64,000 nucleotides of DNA, from contig CM114274.1 in the NCBI GenBank assembly GCA_050084515.1, positions 10,602,001 through 10,666,000 of the forward strand, written 5' to 3'. The notes beneath the pieces are model-generated. The model was given only the letters and a program-made list of their open reading frames with translations. It was not told where the DNA came from and searched no databases. Positions 20,837 through 32,061 of this stretch are shown piece after piece; the first letter of the stretch is position 1, and the number at the start of each line of letters is the position of its first letter. Both the position numbers and the translations under genes were made by a program. This DNA comes from Blasia pusilla. Its lineage: Eukaryota; Marchantiophyta; Marchantiopsida; Blasiales.

Positions 20837-22984
20837 TTAGTGACGAGGTATAGGGCGTTCAGCGGAAGTGGCCAGCGTTTTGACTATGGCTTTACATTCT
20901 TGCAAGACGGCTATTCGCTGCTCCAAAGTGGTACGTTTCACTTTCGTGGAGACATGCTCCTCCATGAGCTCCTTCATCCCTTTGTTCATCTTGGACTTGA
21001 GCAGTTCAGCTCGAAGCGATCTGAGGACGGCGGATTCCAGCGAGTGGAGAATCTCCATGGGGATGACATCCGACATACGCTTTTGCACGACCTTCCAGTA
21101 GGCACTGAGGTTCACCTTCATATCCCAAGCCGCGCGGTACTCATTGGACGCACTCTCCAAGTCCGCGAAGGTGGTCGTATCGGTCGGCAGATCTTCCAGC
21201 ATCACGGCGGGAGTTTCGAAGTTATCGCCCTGCGGTTTCGCTTTCCTCAACGCGTCTCCGATCTTCTTCACGGCGACCGAGTAGTAATCGTTCGTGGTGA
21301 AGACCATCGAGCTTTCCTGCGTGAGAGTTCGCTCCACGAAATCCATGCAACGCTGCGAGGACTTCTCCAAGATGACGTCCGCGACTTCCTTGTACGCTGC
21401 CAGGAGTTTCGGATACGGGTTGATGGAGCTGGAATCGTCTATGACTTTCGTGAGGAATTTCTTGGCGTAATCGTGGGTCGAGAATACCAGTTCACGGCAC
21501 GATTCGGCGACCTTCTGGATCTCTTCGCTGACGAGCGTCCGGAAGAAGGTCGGCGAGAGGAAGTTCGGGAGAGCGAGGCCTCGCAGTTCCCTCATGCGCT
21601 CCATGATGTCCAAGGTGGTCTGCTTCGACACTATCCTCTCCAGAGGCTCTTGCAGTCTGAGACTGAAGCGGTGCATCAGCTCATCCAGGCGAGCGGAATA
21701 GTGCATTTCGTTGTCGTCGGGATAGCGATGGAAGGCTCCCTTGATCATGAGGTTTTCCAACAGCTCCTTGTTCTCATCCGTGATGGTCAGAAACGCATCG
21801 CTCACGTCCGTCTCGCTGCCGGACACGCTTTTCGGAAGCCCGGCCAATTCCCTCCGTCTCTCCTCCAGCGCTTTGTCGATCTGCTGAAAGATCCCCGGCA
21901 AGCACGTTCGGATATTCTGGGCTTGGATTTGCGTCAGGCGCTTGGCCAGAGCGGAAATCCCCACGGAATCTCGACCGAGTTGGGATAAATCCGGGTGATT
22001 GGCGAACAGTTCCATCTCCCTCTCTCGGGCTTCTTCGTGCGTCTCGTCGTCACCGGTTCGGTTCCTCACGCATATGTATCCCAAGCCGATGTTCACCGCG
22101 TCTACCGTCACCTTCTCCAAGAGTCCTTCGGGAGCTCTGTCCACTTTCGTCACCACGGCCAGCGTCCTCTCTCCCCGCGTGTCCTCCTTCTGGGACATCC
22201 GGATCGACTCGCACGTGGAGAAGTCCAAAGTGGCAGGTAACACGTTGAGAATGACGCTCTCTTTCGGTTTGATGTAGAAGCGAATCATGGCTGCGATTTG
22301 CTCGTATATGTCGTCTGGCTGACCGTGAACCGGAACTCGGGTGATCCCTGGGAGGTCGATGAGCGACAAGTCGGGCGCATTCGGCTTTCTGATGTGGAGA
22401 GATATAGGAGAATCCGTCACACCTTTGCCTTTTCCTGCCAGAACTATCTGAGCTGCATCCACGGCCGATTCGATCTCGGATTCGGTGATGGAGTGAGTCT
22501 GGTCTGCGTATTGTATGCTGATGCTACTGTCTCCTGGCACGCAGCTTTGCAATCTGAGCACCAGAGGGACTCTTGTGGCGATTCCTTGGCCTTTGGGGAG
22601 GCTGATGGTGGCGAGCGATTCGAGGACAGAGGACTTGCCACTGGATTGGTCGCCCACGACAACGATGCTGGGCAGGGGGATCACTTCGTTCATCACCTTC
22701 AAAGCGCGAAGCTTGTCCACAGCGTCCAGGAGAGGACGGATATGTTTGTTGTATTGTTTCTCAAGGTCTGATTCGGTCGGGTTCGAGCCGCTCGACCTCA
22801 TGGTGATGGTGGAAGGAGGATCGAAGCTCGTTGCAGGCCTTCCTCGGAATGATGATCGATGTTTCCGGTTCGTCGCGCTGGTCGATGAGTCCTTCGAAGT
22901 AAAATCTGATAAGAATGAGCGGATTTGTGAAATCTTCATCGATGATGTGACAGTGGGTTTCTTTCTACTGGAACTAGTCAGCAT
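20837..22984 (-). CDS. Dynamin-related GTPase, DRP4/Mx-like
   Basis: Intact intronless 715-residue protein. GTPase motifs are complete: P-loop GDQSSGKSS (about residues 111-119), the switch-I threonine in GIATRVP (about 137), DLPG (about 210-213) and TKVD (about 279-282). A helical middle/stalk region and a C-terminal GTPase effector domain (about 610-710, ending ATSAERPIPRH) follow. No pleckstrin-homology or proline-rich region is present, which together with the length fits plant DRP4, the class closest to animal Mx proteins. It would hydrolyse GTP and self-assemble on membranes or other polymers. The start is an ATG with a ~75-residue Ser/Lys-rich leader; downstream methionines (MKISQI, MRSSG) are possible alternatives. 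A decayed paralogue lies at 48994-50110. Confidence 0.92.
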   Translation of the reverse strand: MLTSSSRKKPTVTSSMKISQIRSFLSDFTSKDSSTSATNRKHRSSFRGRPATSFDPPSTITMRSSGSNPTESDLEKQYNKHIRPLLDAVDKLRALKVMNEVIPLPSIVVVGDQSSGKSSVLESLATISLPKGQGIATRVPLVLRLQSCVPGDSSISIQYADQTHSITESEIESAVDAAQIVLAGKGKGVTDSPISLHIRKPNAPDLSLIDLPGITRVPVHGQPDDIYEQIAAMIRFYIKPKESVILNVLPATLDFSTCESIRMSQKEDTRGERTLAVVTKVDRAPEGLLEKVTVDAVNIGLGYICVRNRTGDDETHEEAREREMELFANHPDLSQLGRDSVGISALAKRLTQIQAQNIRTCLPGIFQQIDKALEERRRELAGLPKSVSGSETDVSDAFLTITDENKELLENLMIKGAFHRYPDDNEMHYSARLDELMHRFSLRLQEPLERIVSKQTTLDIMERMRELRGLALPNFLSPTFFRTLVSEEIQKVAESCRELVFSTHDYAKKFLTKVIDDSSSINPYPKLLAAYKEVADVILEKSSQRCMDFVERTLTQESSMVFTTNDYYSVAVKKIGDALRKAKPQGDNFETPAVMLEDLPTDTTTFADLESASNEYRAAWDMKVNLSAYWKVVQKRMSDVIPMEILHSLESAVLRSLRAELLKSKMNKGMKELMEEHVSTKVKRTTLEQRIAVLQECKAIVKTLATSAERPIPRH

Positions 22985-24187
22985 ACGAAGATGTGCGAAT
23001 CTGAAAAATTCATGGCAATGGATGCTCGAGCTTTAGCATGTGAGGCGTGATATGGAACCTTCCACGGTCCACATCTATCTACACCTATTCATGCTCGGTC
23101 GGTTATTCTCAATATGGGTTTCAATCGTTCGATCTCCAATGCAGCAACGATAAGGTAAGCTGCTAAGATCTTGTAAAACTTACACCTAATAATCTTTCTG
23201 GCTAAAGATCCACGAAGAAGAACACTTCGTACTTGTGCACTCTATGTAGTCCCGAGCGAGCGAGCGAGCGAGAGACACCCATTAGCTTGCATTTTGAAGA
23301 ATTCATGAGGACATCTGAGAACTAATCATAGTCGTGAACTCTATAGTTTTCGAGCATTTCGACCTGCAGATAGAGATGCTCTCTGAACAAGATATTCATG
23401 GTTTATGATAGCAGACCAAAGACGAACCAGGACTGTCTACAGGCTGAACTCATTATCAGTCTCTAAGATTCGAATCCACACATGCGCTGGACGAACGATT
23501 ACAGCAACGTTTTCTTTATGTCGATACCTGTCTCTCCATCGACACATACTGTCAAAGTCTTACCAGTGCTGCCGCGGTCACGATATGGATGACTGAAGAA
23601 CGTGATGTTTTCTAAGAGATGCTTAGAGCGGCCGGAGAATTTGGTGCTGATCACAACTTCCTGAACTGCTTCCTCTGAAGAAGTTCCTTTCCACCTCTCG
23701 TGTTGAACTTGCAATTTGCTTCCTGAGATGCGGTAGAAATTTCAAGAATGCAATTGAATCGTATCTAAGGAATACGTCTAGATTCTCAGCAAGAGATCTC
23801 ACTAGGAACAAATGTTACAATACTCCAAACTCCAAAGCAGTACAATCACTGATGTGAGTGATTCTACTGAACCCATGAATTCATTTATGCTAGAGTCTCG
23901 ATCGAAGGTTCGTTCCTCGTGATGAAGTGAATTTCGCTCCAACTGGAGCCCCACTGTTTACGTAACGGAACAGATCTAGAAACGAACCGATGTAGAAAAA
24001 TCCCATTCGATCTGAGACTCTAAAGTTTACGAAGTCGGAGCGTTTAGTGCTCCTGGTCGGAGCCGCTCCATCAAGAGCTCGCACCGACGACGATGATGGA
24101 TCCTCGGATGATCTCCGTGAGGCAATCCGGCTTGAAATGCGGTTCCTGGAGAGTAGGGAATCAGATTCCTCCATATCTCTGTGGACC
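22985..24187. other. Upstream region of the dynamin gene; no second gene seen
   Basis: Contains a (CGAG)n microsatellite near 23253-23272. Short frames lack recognisable domains. It ends at the 3' LTR of the copia element. Confidence 0.5.
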
Positions 24188-24507
24188 TAATAGAAAAGGG
24201 ACACCGTGCAAGATTTGAGAGAGTTGCAAACTCAAAAGTCTTGAAGCTCCTTCTGCAGTTTGTTAGCTCCTCTCCAACACGTTTAGTAACTTCTCCTAAT
24301 GACTTGCTAAGCCACAAACTAGTACCGTTTTAGAGAAGATTTAGAATCTTCTCTAAAAAGGTATATATTTAAGAATGAAGAAACCCCTTTTATATCCTAG
24401 CTATTCTACTCAAAGGGGGGAATGAGCATGCCTCCTTATTCCACTTCCTCTTTCTTAAGATAGTAAGTACACCGGTGTCCCTCACAATGACACTAATACT
24501 CTCAACA
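24188..24507 (-). repeat. 3' LTR of copia D
   Basis: On the minus strand it starts TGTTGAGAGTATTAG and ends TTTTCTATTA. It matches 48654-48993 over its length with small deletions. The 3' end is TA rather than the usual CA. Confidence 0.93.
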
Positions 24508-24510
24508 CTT

Positions 24511-24657
24511 CTCCTCCATAAGAGGGGCATAACTCTCTACTAGGCCAAGCATGTTTGTGCAAGCAACAAACTTTGCCTTCCCAAGAGGCTTGGTAAAAAT
24601 ATCAACTGCCATATCCTCCGTAGGGCAATATTCTATTTTAATCTCCTTAGCTTCCAC
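24511..24657 (-). pseudogene. copia D RNase H, C-terminal tail
   Basis: The minus strand reads QVEAKEIKIEYCPTEDMAVD followed by IFTKPLGKAKF, the usual end of copia RNase H. It continues the frame broken at 44517 by the gypsy-C insertion (..HFLRQ | QVEAK..). Confidence 0.85.
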
Positions 24658-24664
24658 TTGTTAT

Positions 24665-24800
24665 TGTCGTGCGCATACATATCGCTACACAACATACATG
24701 GCTGGTTACATCTACACCACACAACACCGATCTTCCACACACACGGGTAGATCTACACATGTACAAAAATCAACTCATATATATACATGGAGATCACACA
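24665..24800 (-). repeat. gypsy-C terminal module 2, outer copy
   Basis: About 136 bp. In plus orientation it starts tgtcgtgcgcatac and ends ggagatcacaca. It matches the inner copy 25285-25420 with roughly a dozen differences and forms the extreme 3' end of the element. Confidence 0.9.
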
Positions 24801-25282
24801 AAAAAAATAACGAATAGTAAAAACTGCACACCCAGCCTAAAACTCCACTTCTCAATCTACATCGGCATATCGAACCTCGTCGACCCTGTGCTATCAAGGA
24901 ATCCGGATGCTAGCACCCTAGTCCTATCTCACACACATACAAGAGAGGTGCTCCAACGGCCCAACATGAGAAAGATGGCTTAGGGAAGCCACCTTCCTCT
25001 CTTATATAAGGTTGGGAAGAGCCAAAAGGCTCTTCCCCTCAAAATAGCCCTCCCCTTGGTAACCTGCGCACACAGGTCACCAAGGGCGGATGACTTGGTC
25101 AACAAGTCACCCGGTTGTGAAAGACCTTAATATGAAAGTTGTCAGAAACAATGTTCCTGACACAATGGACCTATTCTCAACCTCATCCGACACAGTGGGA
25201 CAAAGTTACACTCAAGATAGTCTGCGGGCTCCTACGCCCTATCCACGATAGCTCTCGGCCTATCGGCTACCAAGATGTGACA
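24801..25282 (-). repeat. gypsy-C terminal module 1, 3' copy
   Basis: Homologous along its length to 44027-44516. It carries a TATA box (TTATATAAG on the minus strand, about 25001-25010) and a perfect 10-bp palindrome gggaagagcc/ggctcttccc (25014-25037) directly upstream of the TATA box in reading direction. On the minus strand it starts TGTCACATCTTGG. Confidence 0.9.
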
Positions 25283-25284
25283 GT

Positions 25285-25420
25285 TGTCGTACGCATACAT
25301 ATCACTACACAATATACATCGCTGGTCACATCTACACCACACAACACCGATCTTCCCCACACATGGGTCGATCCACACATGTACAAAAATCAACTCATAC
25401 ATGTACATGGAGATCACACA
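25285..25420 (-). repeat. gypsy-C terminal module 2, inner copy next to polypurine tract
   Basis: Second copy of module 2, lying between the polypurine tract and the 3' module 1. No copy of module 2 follows the 5' module 1 at 44027. The terminal repeats are therefore split. Confidence 0.88.
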
Positions 25421-25435
25421 ACCACCCCCCTAGTT
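25421..25435 (-). other. gypsy-C polypurine tract
   Basis: The minus strand reads AACTAGGGGGGTGGT immediately before module 2. The equivalent site in gypsy-B is TAGGGGGGCGAT. This is the expected primer for plus-strand DNA synthesis. Confidence 0.75.
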
Positions 25436-25498
25436 GGCAATTGGATCCCCCCAACTCCAGATAAAAAAAATCACATCTCTCTGACATGACCTACTACC

Positions 25499-26297
25499 CT
25501 ATACACATCTCGGACACATCCATCGTCCCGTGGGAACTACATCAAGAGGGGGGGTCCGATCGGTAATACCTCGCGCACGTATGATCGTGCGCCCTGCAGG
25601 AACATCTAGCGTCGTGGGTGCCCCCTGCTGTAAGTACACGTAATCTCCAGGATGAAACCTCCTAATCCCTGGACGATAACCTCCTCCACAAATAGTCGCG
25701 TACCTCAATGTATCTCTATGCTGAGCAATAACTAAGTTCTCAAAGGCCATAGACATAACTCAACGAAAAACCTCCGCCCTCTGAGAACATGCTTGTACCC
25801 ACACATCTGGATCATCAAGATCTAATACCTCCGCCATGTCACGTCAAATTGCTGTAGGTCTGGCTCTCTCCCAAAGAGCAAAAAGTACGGTGAAAATGAC
25901 GCCAAGGATGCCTACCGACTAAAGCGATAACCCATAGCCAACCATGGCAACTGTAGGTCCCTCTCCCTCAACTGTCCCGATGCAAGCCATACTTGCGCAA
26001 TCCTCTCTTCACCGTCTGTACCACTCTCTCCGCCAACCCATCCGCCTCAAGATGATCTATGGACGTGGTGCGGTGATCTATCAGCGCTTGATCACAAAAG
26101 GCCTGAAACTCTCCTCTAAACTCGGTACCCTGGTCAGTCAACACCTCCGCCGGTGCATCAAAGTGAGTAAGCACATAATCTAGAAACGCATAATCTGTTC
26201 CCTCGCTCGCCTCGTCCCGTAGTGCCACCAACTCTATCCACTTGGAGAAATGCTCCACCATGACCAACACGTACTTATGATGACGCCCCATCAATAG
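25499..26297 (-). pseudogene. gypsy-C integrase core and PHD-finger remnant
   Basis: Begins at the gypsy-B insertion point. It contains RHHKYVLVMVEHFSKWIEL, LTDQGTEFRGEF (second catalytic Asp) and ADGLAERVVQTVKRGL (catalytic Glu region), typical of a Ty3/gypsy DDE integrase. The C-terminal frame (25499-25756) has FHPGDYVYLQQ and ends TPPLDVVPTGRWMCPRC. That is the last quarter of the PHD finger that gypsy-B has in full. About 80 residues between the integrase tail and the finger are deleted here. The first catalytic Asp (DFAGPL) lies on the other side of gypsy-B at about 36140. Confidence 0.8.
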
Positions 26298-26724
26298 TGT
26301 CACGTCCTTTAGGATAGATCAGTGAGATCTAATAGAGCGTCCTCAAGAGTAGTGGAGGATAGGCCTAGGAGGTCGAGGATGATCTGCTGAGGCCCCGAGA
26401 AACCTGAGAGAGCAGGTTTCCCCTTCGTTTTGGCTCATTTGGAGCCATATTGAGGAACTTACTATTTTAGGTAAGTACCATTTTGAGTATATGATCGACT
26501 TTCTATTTTTGGTAAGTGGCCCTTGACCTCCTACATCAGGTCAAGAGCCAAGGAGGTGACTTGGGAGAATAGGTTACCATGGAGAGAGCTTGGGAGAGGG
26601 GAGGGGTATATATCCCAAGGAGAGAGAGCTTGAGAGCTCATTCTCTCTTTGTTGAACCTCTTGGTATGAGGCGGCGGAGCTATAGTGTGAGATTGTGTAG
26701 AGAGAGATTAGATCTTATTTTACA
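26298..26724 (+). repeat. gypsy-B terminal module 1, 5' copy
   Basis: Starts TGTCACGTCCTTTAGG and ends at TTATTTTACA, where the leader begins directly without module 2. A TATA box (TATATAT) lies at about 26607-26613. Compared with the 3' copy (35485-36000) it lacks about 90 bp flanked by gagctat repeats, a slippage-type deletion. Confidence 0.9.
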
Positions 26725-28014
26725 AAGAGAGAATGAGAGCTACAATGCGGGAGCTTGATGGAGTTTCGTTGTGTTTGCAGGTTAGGGACCGTGTTCCCTG
26801 CTTCATGACTCATGGGAGTGCTCACGGGAGCAAGAGTCATTCAGTTTGCTGGTGGCGGTTGACCGTCATTCAGTTTGCGTCGTGGGTGTGAATGACGGTC
26901 AACCGCCACCAGCGACGGTCAACCGTCACCATCACCGTTAGGCCGTCACCATCAATGGTCAACCGTCACCGTCAATGGTCCACCGTCCGTTGTCCATCCT
27001 TGGTTGCCATTGTCGCCGTTACGAAGTGGAGGGTCTTCCACAACGTTCGTTGATTCTCGGACTTGCGTCGCCATCACGTACTTTGTTTTGGCCGCCACCG
27101 TCATCAACATGTGATGACATATGACCTCCTATTATAGTGTTTGAGTTTTGATTTCATGTTGCCATGTTGTGATTGGTAGCCGCTCAACGACGATCGGGTA
27201 CCGTGCCGTGACGCCCGTAACCGCAATGCGCCGCCGATTGTCGCGCCGTGCCGCTCGTGGCCGCACCGCACCGTCTTGATCGCGAAACCGCTCCGGAATT
27301 ATGGAGTAGAGTGTGGGTTTATTGTTGATTGAGGAGGGTATGCCGTCGAGTGCCGCATTCCATCATCGAGGGCCGTGCCGTTCGTAGCCGTTCGGTGCCG
27401 CCTGCAACGCCGCACCGTTCCGTTGGAACCGCACCGTCTATCAAGGAGTTTTGAGCAACGTCAATACGGGAGGAGTATGACTTGCTGATTGGAGGAGTTG
27501 TCTCCACGACTGAGTTGGGGTCGAGATTTGCAGTTGCTGAGGAGCGACATTGACAGGTGTTCAGGTTACCCATTCTGGTCCTTTACCCTGCACGTGTGAG
27601 GGATTCTAGGATTTTGGTAGTTTATTTGGGGATACTGGGTGTGTGGATGCTGAGAGCATCATTTATGTATGTGGTTTAGGGGACATAGACCTGTGTGGGA
27701 TGTCCAGAGTTGAGGGTAGGTTATCGATGAAATGATAGCCTGGTCTATTTGCCCCACCACGCCACTTATTGCCGCACGTTACATGTCTCGGGGAGGGAGA
27801 GTGTAGATCGAGTGCCGCATGTTTGGGATGAGTGATTGAGGGATTATTCGCGAGGCAAGAGTGATCGGGTGAGAAGGGCACGAGGGTCATCACGGCGTCC
27901 GTTCGGGACTTTGAGAGGCGAGGTGGTGAACCTGAGAGTAGCTCTAGAGGTTTTACTCGAAGTGGCGTGAGGTTCTGAGGGTCTTCACTTCAGGGACCAC
28001 CTCGACCTCCTTCT
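26725..28014 (+). other. gypsy-B leader
   Basis: Untranslated leader of about 1.3 kb. It contains TTTCGTTGTGTTTGCAGGTT (26764-26783), nearly matched in the gypsy-C leader, the perfect hairpin 26848-26913, and short repeats of ggtcaaccgtcacc up to about 26990. No canonical tRNA primer-binding site follows module 1. Confidence 0.6.
26848..26913. repeat. Perfect 25-bp hairpin in gypsy-B leader
   Basis: The arm 26848-26872 is the exact reverse complement of 26889-26913, with a 16-base loop. It lies about 125 bases downstream of the 5' module 1, where packaging or dimerisation structures would be expected in a genomic RNA. Confidence 0.9.
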
Positions 28015-29201
28015 GTGTCATCGTCAAACAAGTGGGAGGGTGTAGAGGAGTTTGTGAGCACATCGCCACACATTGTGAGTGGTCCTACCAATTGGGCGTA
28101 CGAGATGGACGACCGGGGTAGAGGACGCGCGAGGTTTTGGTGCGATGAGGGTACGATTGAGTTGCACGATTTCATAGCAGAGTTTAGGAGTTGGTGCGAC
28201 TCCCAGCGGGCCAGGAACTCTAGAAAGTTCAACCCGTTTACAGCATGGAACGGTATGTTCCAGCATTTAGAGGGGGCACCCATGGACGATTACCATGAGT
28301 TCTCCCATAGATATGCCCAAGAGACCAAGAGATTGAGGCATGGCGACTCTACTACGACCCCCACTATGTGTCATGGACGGAATCATTCTCAGATGAGGAG
28401 GAGGAGTCAAGAGAGGCTACTTCCTCTTCCACTAGTGATGTTTTAGGAGGGGTCACTTGCACTGGAGCACTTGCACCGTCTAGTCGGGTTCGTCCCAGCT
28501 TCAACCCCATGGTTGAGTTCTTTGCTGAGTTGAGGGCGAGCTACGAGGGGGTACGGACGGAAAAGTTGCGGAGCATCCATAACTTCCAGAGGCGCCCGGG
28601 TGAGAGTTTACGTGAGGCTTACACTCGCTTGCGCCGGTTGATCAACGTCACTCAGGGGGTGACAGAGGCTCAGGCTATCCAGTCATGGTACACGATGCTG
28701 GACCAGACCCTGCGGCCACGGGTGTGGGAGGGGGTGCTTCTTATGAACACCTCCCCTACGTTGAGAGATGTTCTTAGGACTGCCGAGAACATTGAGCGCA
28801 ACATGGTGGAGGAGAGCGTAGCCACCATGGATTCCGGGCGAGAGGAGTCGCGTTTGGCTGCACCACTTGTGCAGCAACGTGGACTCCGAGATAGATCAAG
28901 TGTGGCACCACGAGCTCAGGGAGGATACCGGGAGCCCGTGGCACAGAGACCTGCGCCTTCATATACGGCTCAACAACAGCCTCCTACTATTACTTGTTGG
29001 TCATGTGGTGGAGCCTATCATAAGTGCCATTGCACTCGTCAAGGTCATGGACGTGCGCCTCAACCTGGAGGAGGAGATGGTGCTGCACCAGGAGGTTATC
29101 AGTGTGACTATTGTCAGAAGTATGGTCATACACGCGCTAGGTGTTTCAGTTTACATCCTGAGTTACGTTTGGACCGAGAGCCAGAGAGGGCACCAGGGTG
29201 A
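28015..29201 (+). pseudogene. gypsy-B gag
   Basis: Two overlapping frames (28015-28446, then 28368-29201) joined by a frameshift. The first holds TIELHDFIAEFRSWCD and FQHLEGAPMDDYHEF. The second holds KLRSIHNFQRRPGESLREA and RRLINVTQGVTEAQAIQSWY, then two zinc knuckles: CWSCGGAYHKCHC (CX2CX4HX3C) and CDYCQKYGHTRARC (CX2CX4HX4C). No ATG opens the first frame at its left end; MDDRGRG near 28104 is a possible start. Expected role: capsid assembly and RNA binding. Confidence 0.82.
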
Positions 29202-30434
29202 GTAGCCGGTCTGGGTGAGCCTAGAGATCGTGCACCAAGTGGTCCCGTTGGGGGACGAGGAGCTGGAGTTGACCGAGAGGGTGGTGGAGCTTCCCGTGGA
29301 GGAGGTAGAGTACTACCACCTAGATGCGCCCAGGGAGACGCCGGACGTGAGGCTAGGATGGCTACTCAGATACAACAGCTATAGGAGCAGATTGCCGCTA
29401 TGGCATTGAGGTTACCAGATATCGGATCCGTGGCATCGACATCATATGGAGCAGCCAGAGATCTAAAGGATCCTGGTGGGATGTGCGGGATTGCCTAGAT
29501 GGAGGCCGCCGCAGTTGTGATGCGTGGAGCAGCCGTAGAGTTGGATCCACAACGAGGGGAAGCCAGGAAACAGACTAGGCTTCCTCAGTCTTTCACGTTG
29601 TCTGAGGCGATGAGGACCCCATCGATGGGTCCTCATCAGAGTCCTTGGAGAGCTGGTGATTTTGTTGGTGTGCAGGTACGGAGGGCAATGGGAGAAGCAA
29701 GTACGAAGACTCCTATTGTTGATGCTCAGGAGGGGCATGTGTTGAGCACGTTGTTGGGGGCGGCCACCTTTGTGTACCGCACTCCTTTATTTTCTGCTTC
29801 CGATGTTATGACGTTGGGGGGTATGCCCGCCGAGGCTTTTTTGCTGACCGCTTCACTATGTGAGCGCAGAGTTGGAGTTCTTGCATCACGTTCAGAGGTG
29901 ATTGCAGAGGAGGTGATGGACCTGCCCTTGGAGCGGATGCTCGGGCCGACCACGTCAGATGCATGGCAGGCTACGGCTACTAGGATGGCGGAGATGTCCG
30001 CTAGACCCGCGATAGAGCGTGCCGTGGCTTCTCCTAGTGTTGTGTTGCTGGATAACCGAGGAGAGGTATCCCACTTGGTGAGTCCTGGAGGTAGAGCTTT
30101 TAGTCCGCAGCGCGTCTTGTTGGATTCAAGAGCGCAACCCCTGATGTTGGGGAAGGCGTCATTCAGAGGATTGGGCTTGATGATAGCCAATGTGGAGTGT
30201 TGTCCATTCCGGATACAAACATCCTTAGGTGGAGCGAGTACCACACAGTATATCACCCGACAGAGGTGGTGTGAGTCGCCGGGACATCCTCTGAGATGAG
30301 TCCGTGGTGCGAGCCAAGGCGATAGTGACTGATGCAGAGTCCTACGACGTCTTGGTTGGTGGAGTAGTGATATATCTGATGGGGTTTGCCGTGGATTATT
30401 GGGAGGAGTCAGCGTCCTATAGACCAGGATGGCA
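29202..30434 (+). pseudogene. gypsy-B gag-pol linker and protease
   Basis: After a Gly/Arg-rich stretch broken by frameshifts, the frame 29499-30299 carries LPQSFTLSEAMRTPSM, conserved in A and C. The protease block VLLDSRAQPLMLGK follows, in which the active-site glycine of DSGA is replaced by arginine. The following part, SYDVLVGG and SYRPGW (30335-30434), matches gypsy-A. The protease would be inactive in this copy. Confidence 0.75.
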
Positions 30435-30694
30435 GTCACGTGATGGGCGCCTATGTTCATTACCCGTTTGATTCACAGGTGCAGTGATCGAGCAACGGCC
30501 AGGAGAGATGGCAACCTTAGCAGCATCTAGCAGTGCCATCACTTGGCCTAGTGATTTGATTGAGGGACATGTCCATGCAGAGGATACTCCCGTTCTAGAC
30601 ATTTCTATGGAGAGGAGTGTTATGGTAGCTGCATCATTCCGTGGAGGAGAGGTGCCACTGAGGGGCTCGACTGAGAAGCTTTGACGGTTGGCAG

Positions 30695-31881
30695 ATGAGA
30701 ACGTGCACAGCGTGGAGCGAGGCGTTTGCATCGGAGCGGGACGGGTCTGAGGAACTTGAGGTAGCAGGGAGTGCTACGATGACACACTTGGATACCACAC
30801 CCATTGTGTGGTGTATCCCGGAGGAGGATATTCGAGTGTTAGATCTCTTTGGAGGGATTAGCACCGGGTTATTTCTTTTTGTTTTGCGAGGAGAGTGCAG
30901 TATAGTAGTACCTGTATGTAGAGAGTGATGATGTTGCGAGGCGCGTCTCACTACGATATGTGGCGCAGTTACGCCTCCGTTTTCCCGACTTATTTTCTGC
31001 GTCCGCAGTATAGGAGTACCAGAGTTCCCTATCGAGGGATATTTTGATTGTTGGGGGCGCAGGACTTAGAGCGCGTAAGGACCATTGATTTGGTCATTGT
31101 CGGTTGGCCATGTCAAGGCCAATCGAGTGCTGGACGAGGTAGCGGGTTGGCTGACACTGGGTCCTGATTGTTTTGGGTTTTACGGTAGTTGCAAGAGCAC
31201 CAGTCTCGTTCTCCAACCTACATTCTGGAGAATGTGCCGATCTTAGGAGACTCCAGGTCACGGGTGGTGGTGAGAGTGCTCATCAGTGCGCACTGGATTG
31301 GCCCAAAGAGTGTTCTTGGATGCGGCGAGTGTAGGTTCTAGAGCCCATCGCCCGCGTCTATGGTGGACCAACTTGGTGCCCCATGCGGTGTTATGGAGGG
31401 CGTATGCAAGAGTGGAGCGCCCCTCCCATTTTTTAGCGGATTCCATTCTAGATCCAGGTCGTCAATCACAAGCAGTGAGGCACGATGATCGACCACCGCT
31501 GACTGTGGTCAACAGGGTAGGCAGGCCGCGAGCAACCTTTCCCACGTTTGTGAATTTTCCCGCTTCCTATGCATACAAGGAGGCCGGTCCTGGCTTGGTT
31601 TTGACCAGGTTCAGAGGTTGGTGGAGCCCAACGCCGATGAGAGAGAGCGGGCGATGGGATTTCCCAAAGGAGTGACAGCAGTCCTGTCAGTATCAGAGGC
31701 ATCACGACGCCATGTCTTGGGTCAGGCGATGGACCTGAACTGCTTTACATGGATCTTCAACTTGGGAGTGGCTAAGCAGCGTCGGATGAGATCGCGACAG
31801 ATCACAGCGGTTGCGTTGGTGAGCCCAATGCCTACCGAGACGGTGGAGGCAGTGGCTGGGGGCAAGACCCGAGGAGTTTGA
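30695..31881 (+). pseudogene. gypsy-B cytosine-5 DNA methyltransferase, broken
   Basis: Same domain as 733-1632, fragmented by frameshifts. Motif I VLDLFGGISTGL is near 30835. WPCQGQSSAGRG (motif IV) is near 31105-31145, ILENVPILGD (motif VI) near 31221-31255 and AHRPRLWWTNL (motif VIII) near 31340-31375. ERERAMGFPKGVT and SRRHVLGQAMDLN (motifs IX-X) lie near 31640-31745. Because motifs VIII to X are nearly continuous here, this copy shows the target-recognition region that is broken in gypsy-A. Position between protease and RT is identical in all three elements. Confidence 0.85.
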
Positions 31882-32061
31882 CACACCAGGGGAGATCCGC
31901 ACTTCTTGGGACTTCTTGGGATGTTTTGCAGATCGTCCAGGAGATGATAGCCACAACATCGAGCGTGGTTCCAAGCACTGCATGTGGAGGAGATCAGAGT
32001 TTGCAGTTGGCTGTAGAAGAGCAGCCGAGCGTTGTTGTTCGAGACGGGGTTGCACCATAGC

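Noticed and set aside
20777-21988. A 403-codon plus-strand open frame, one of the longest in the window
   Set aside because: It lies entirely opposite the dynamin gene, has no domain of its own, and is a mirror effect of the GC-rich codon use of that gene.
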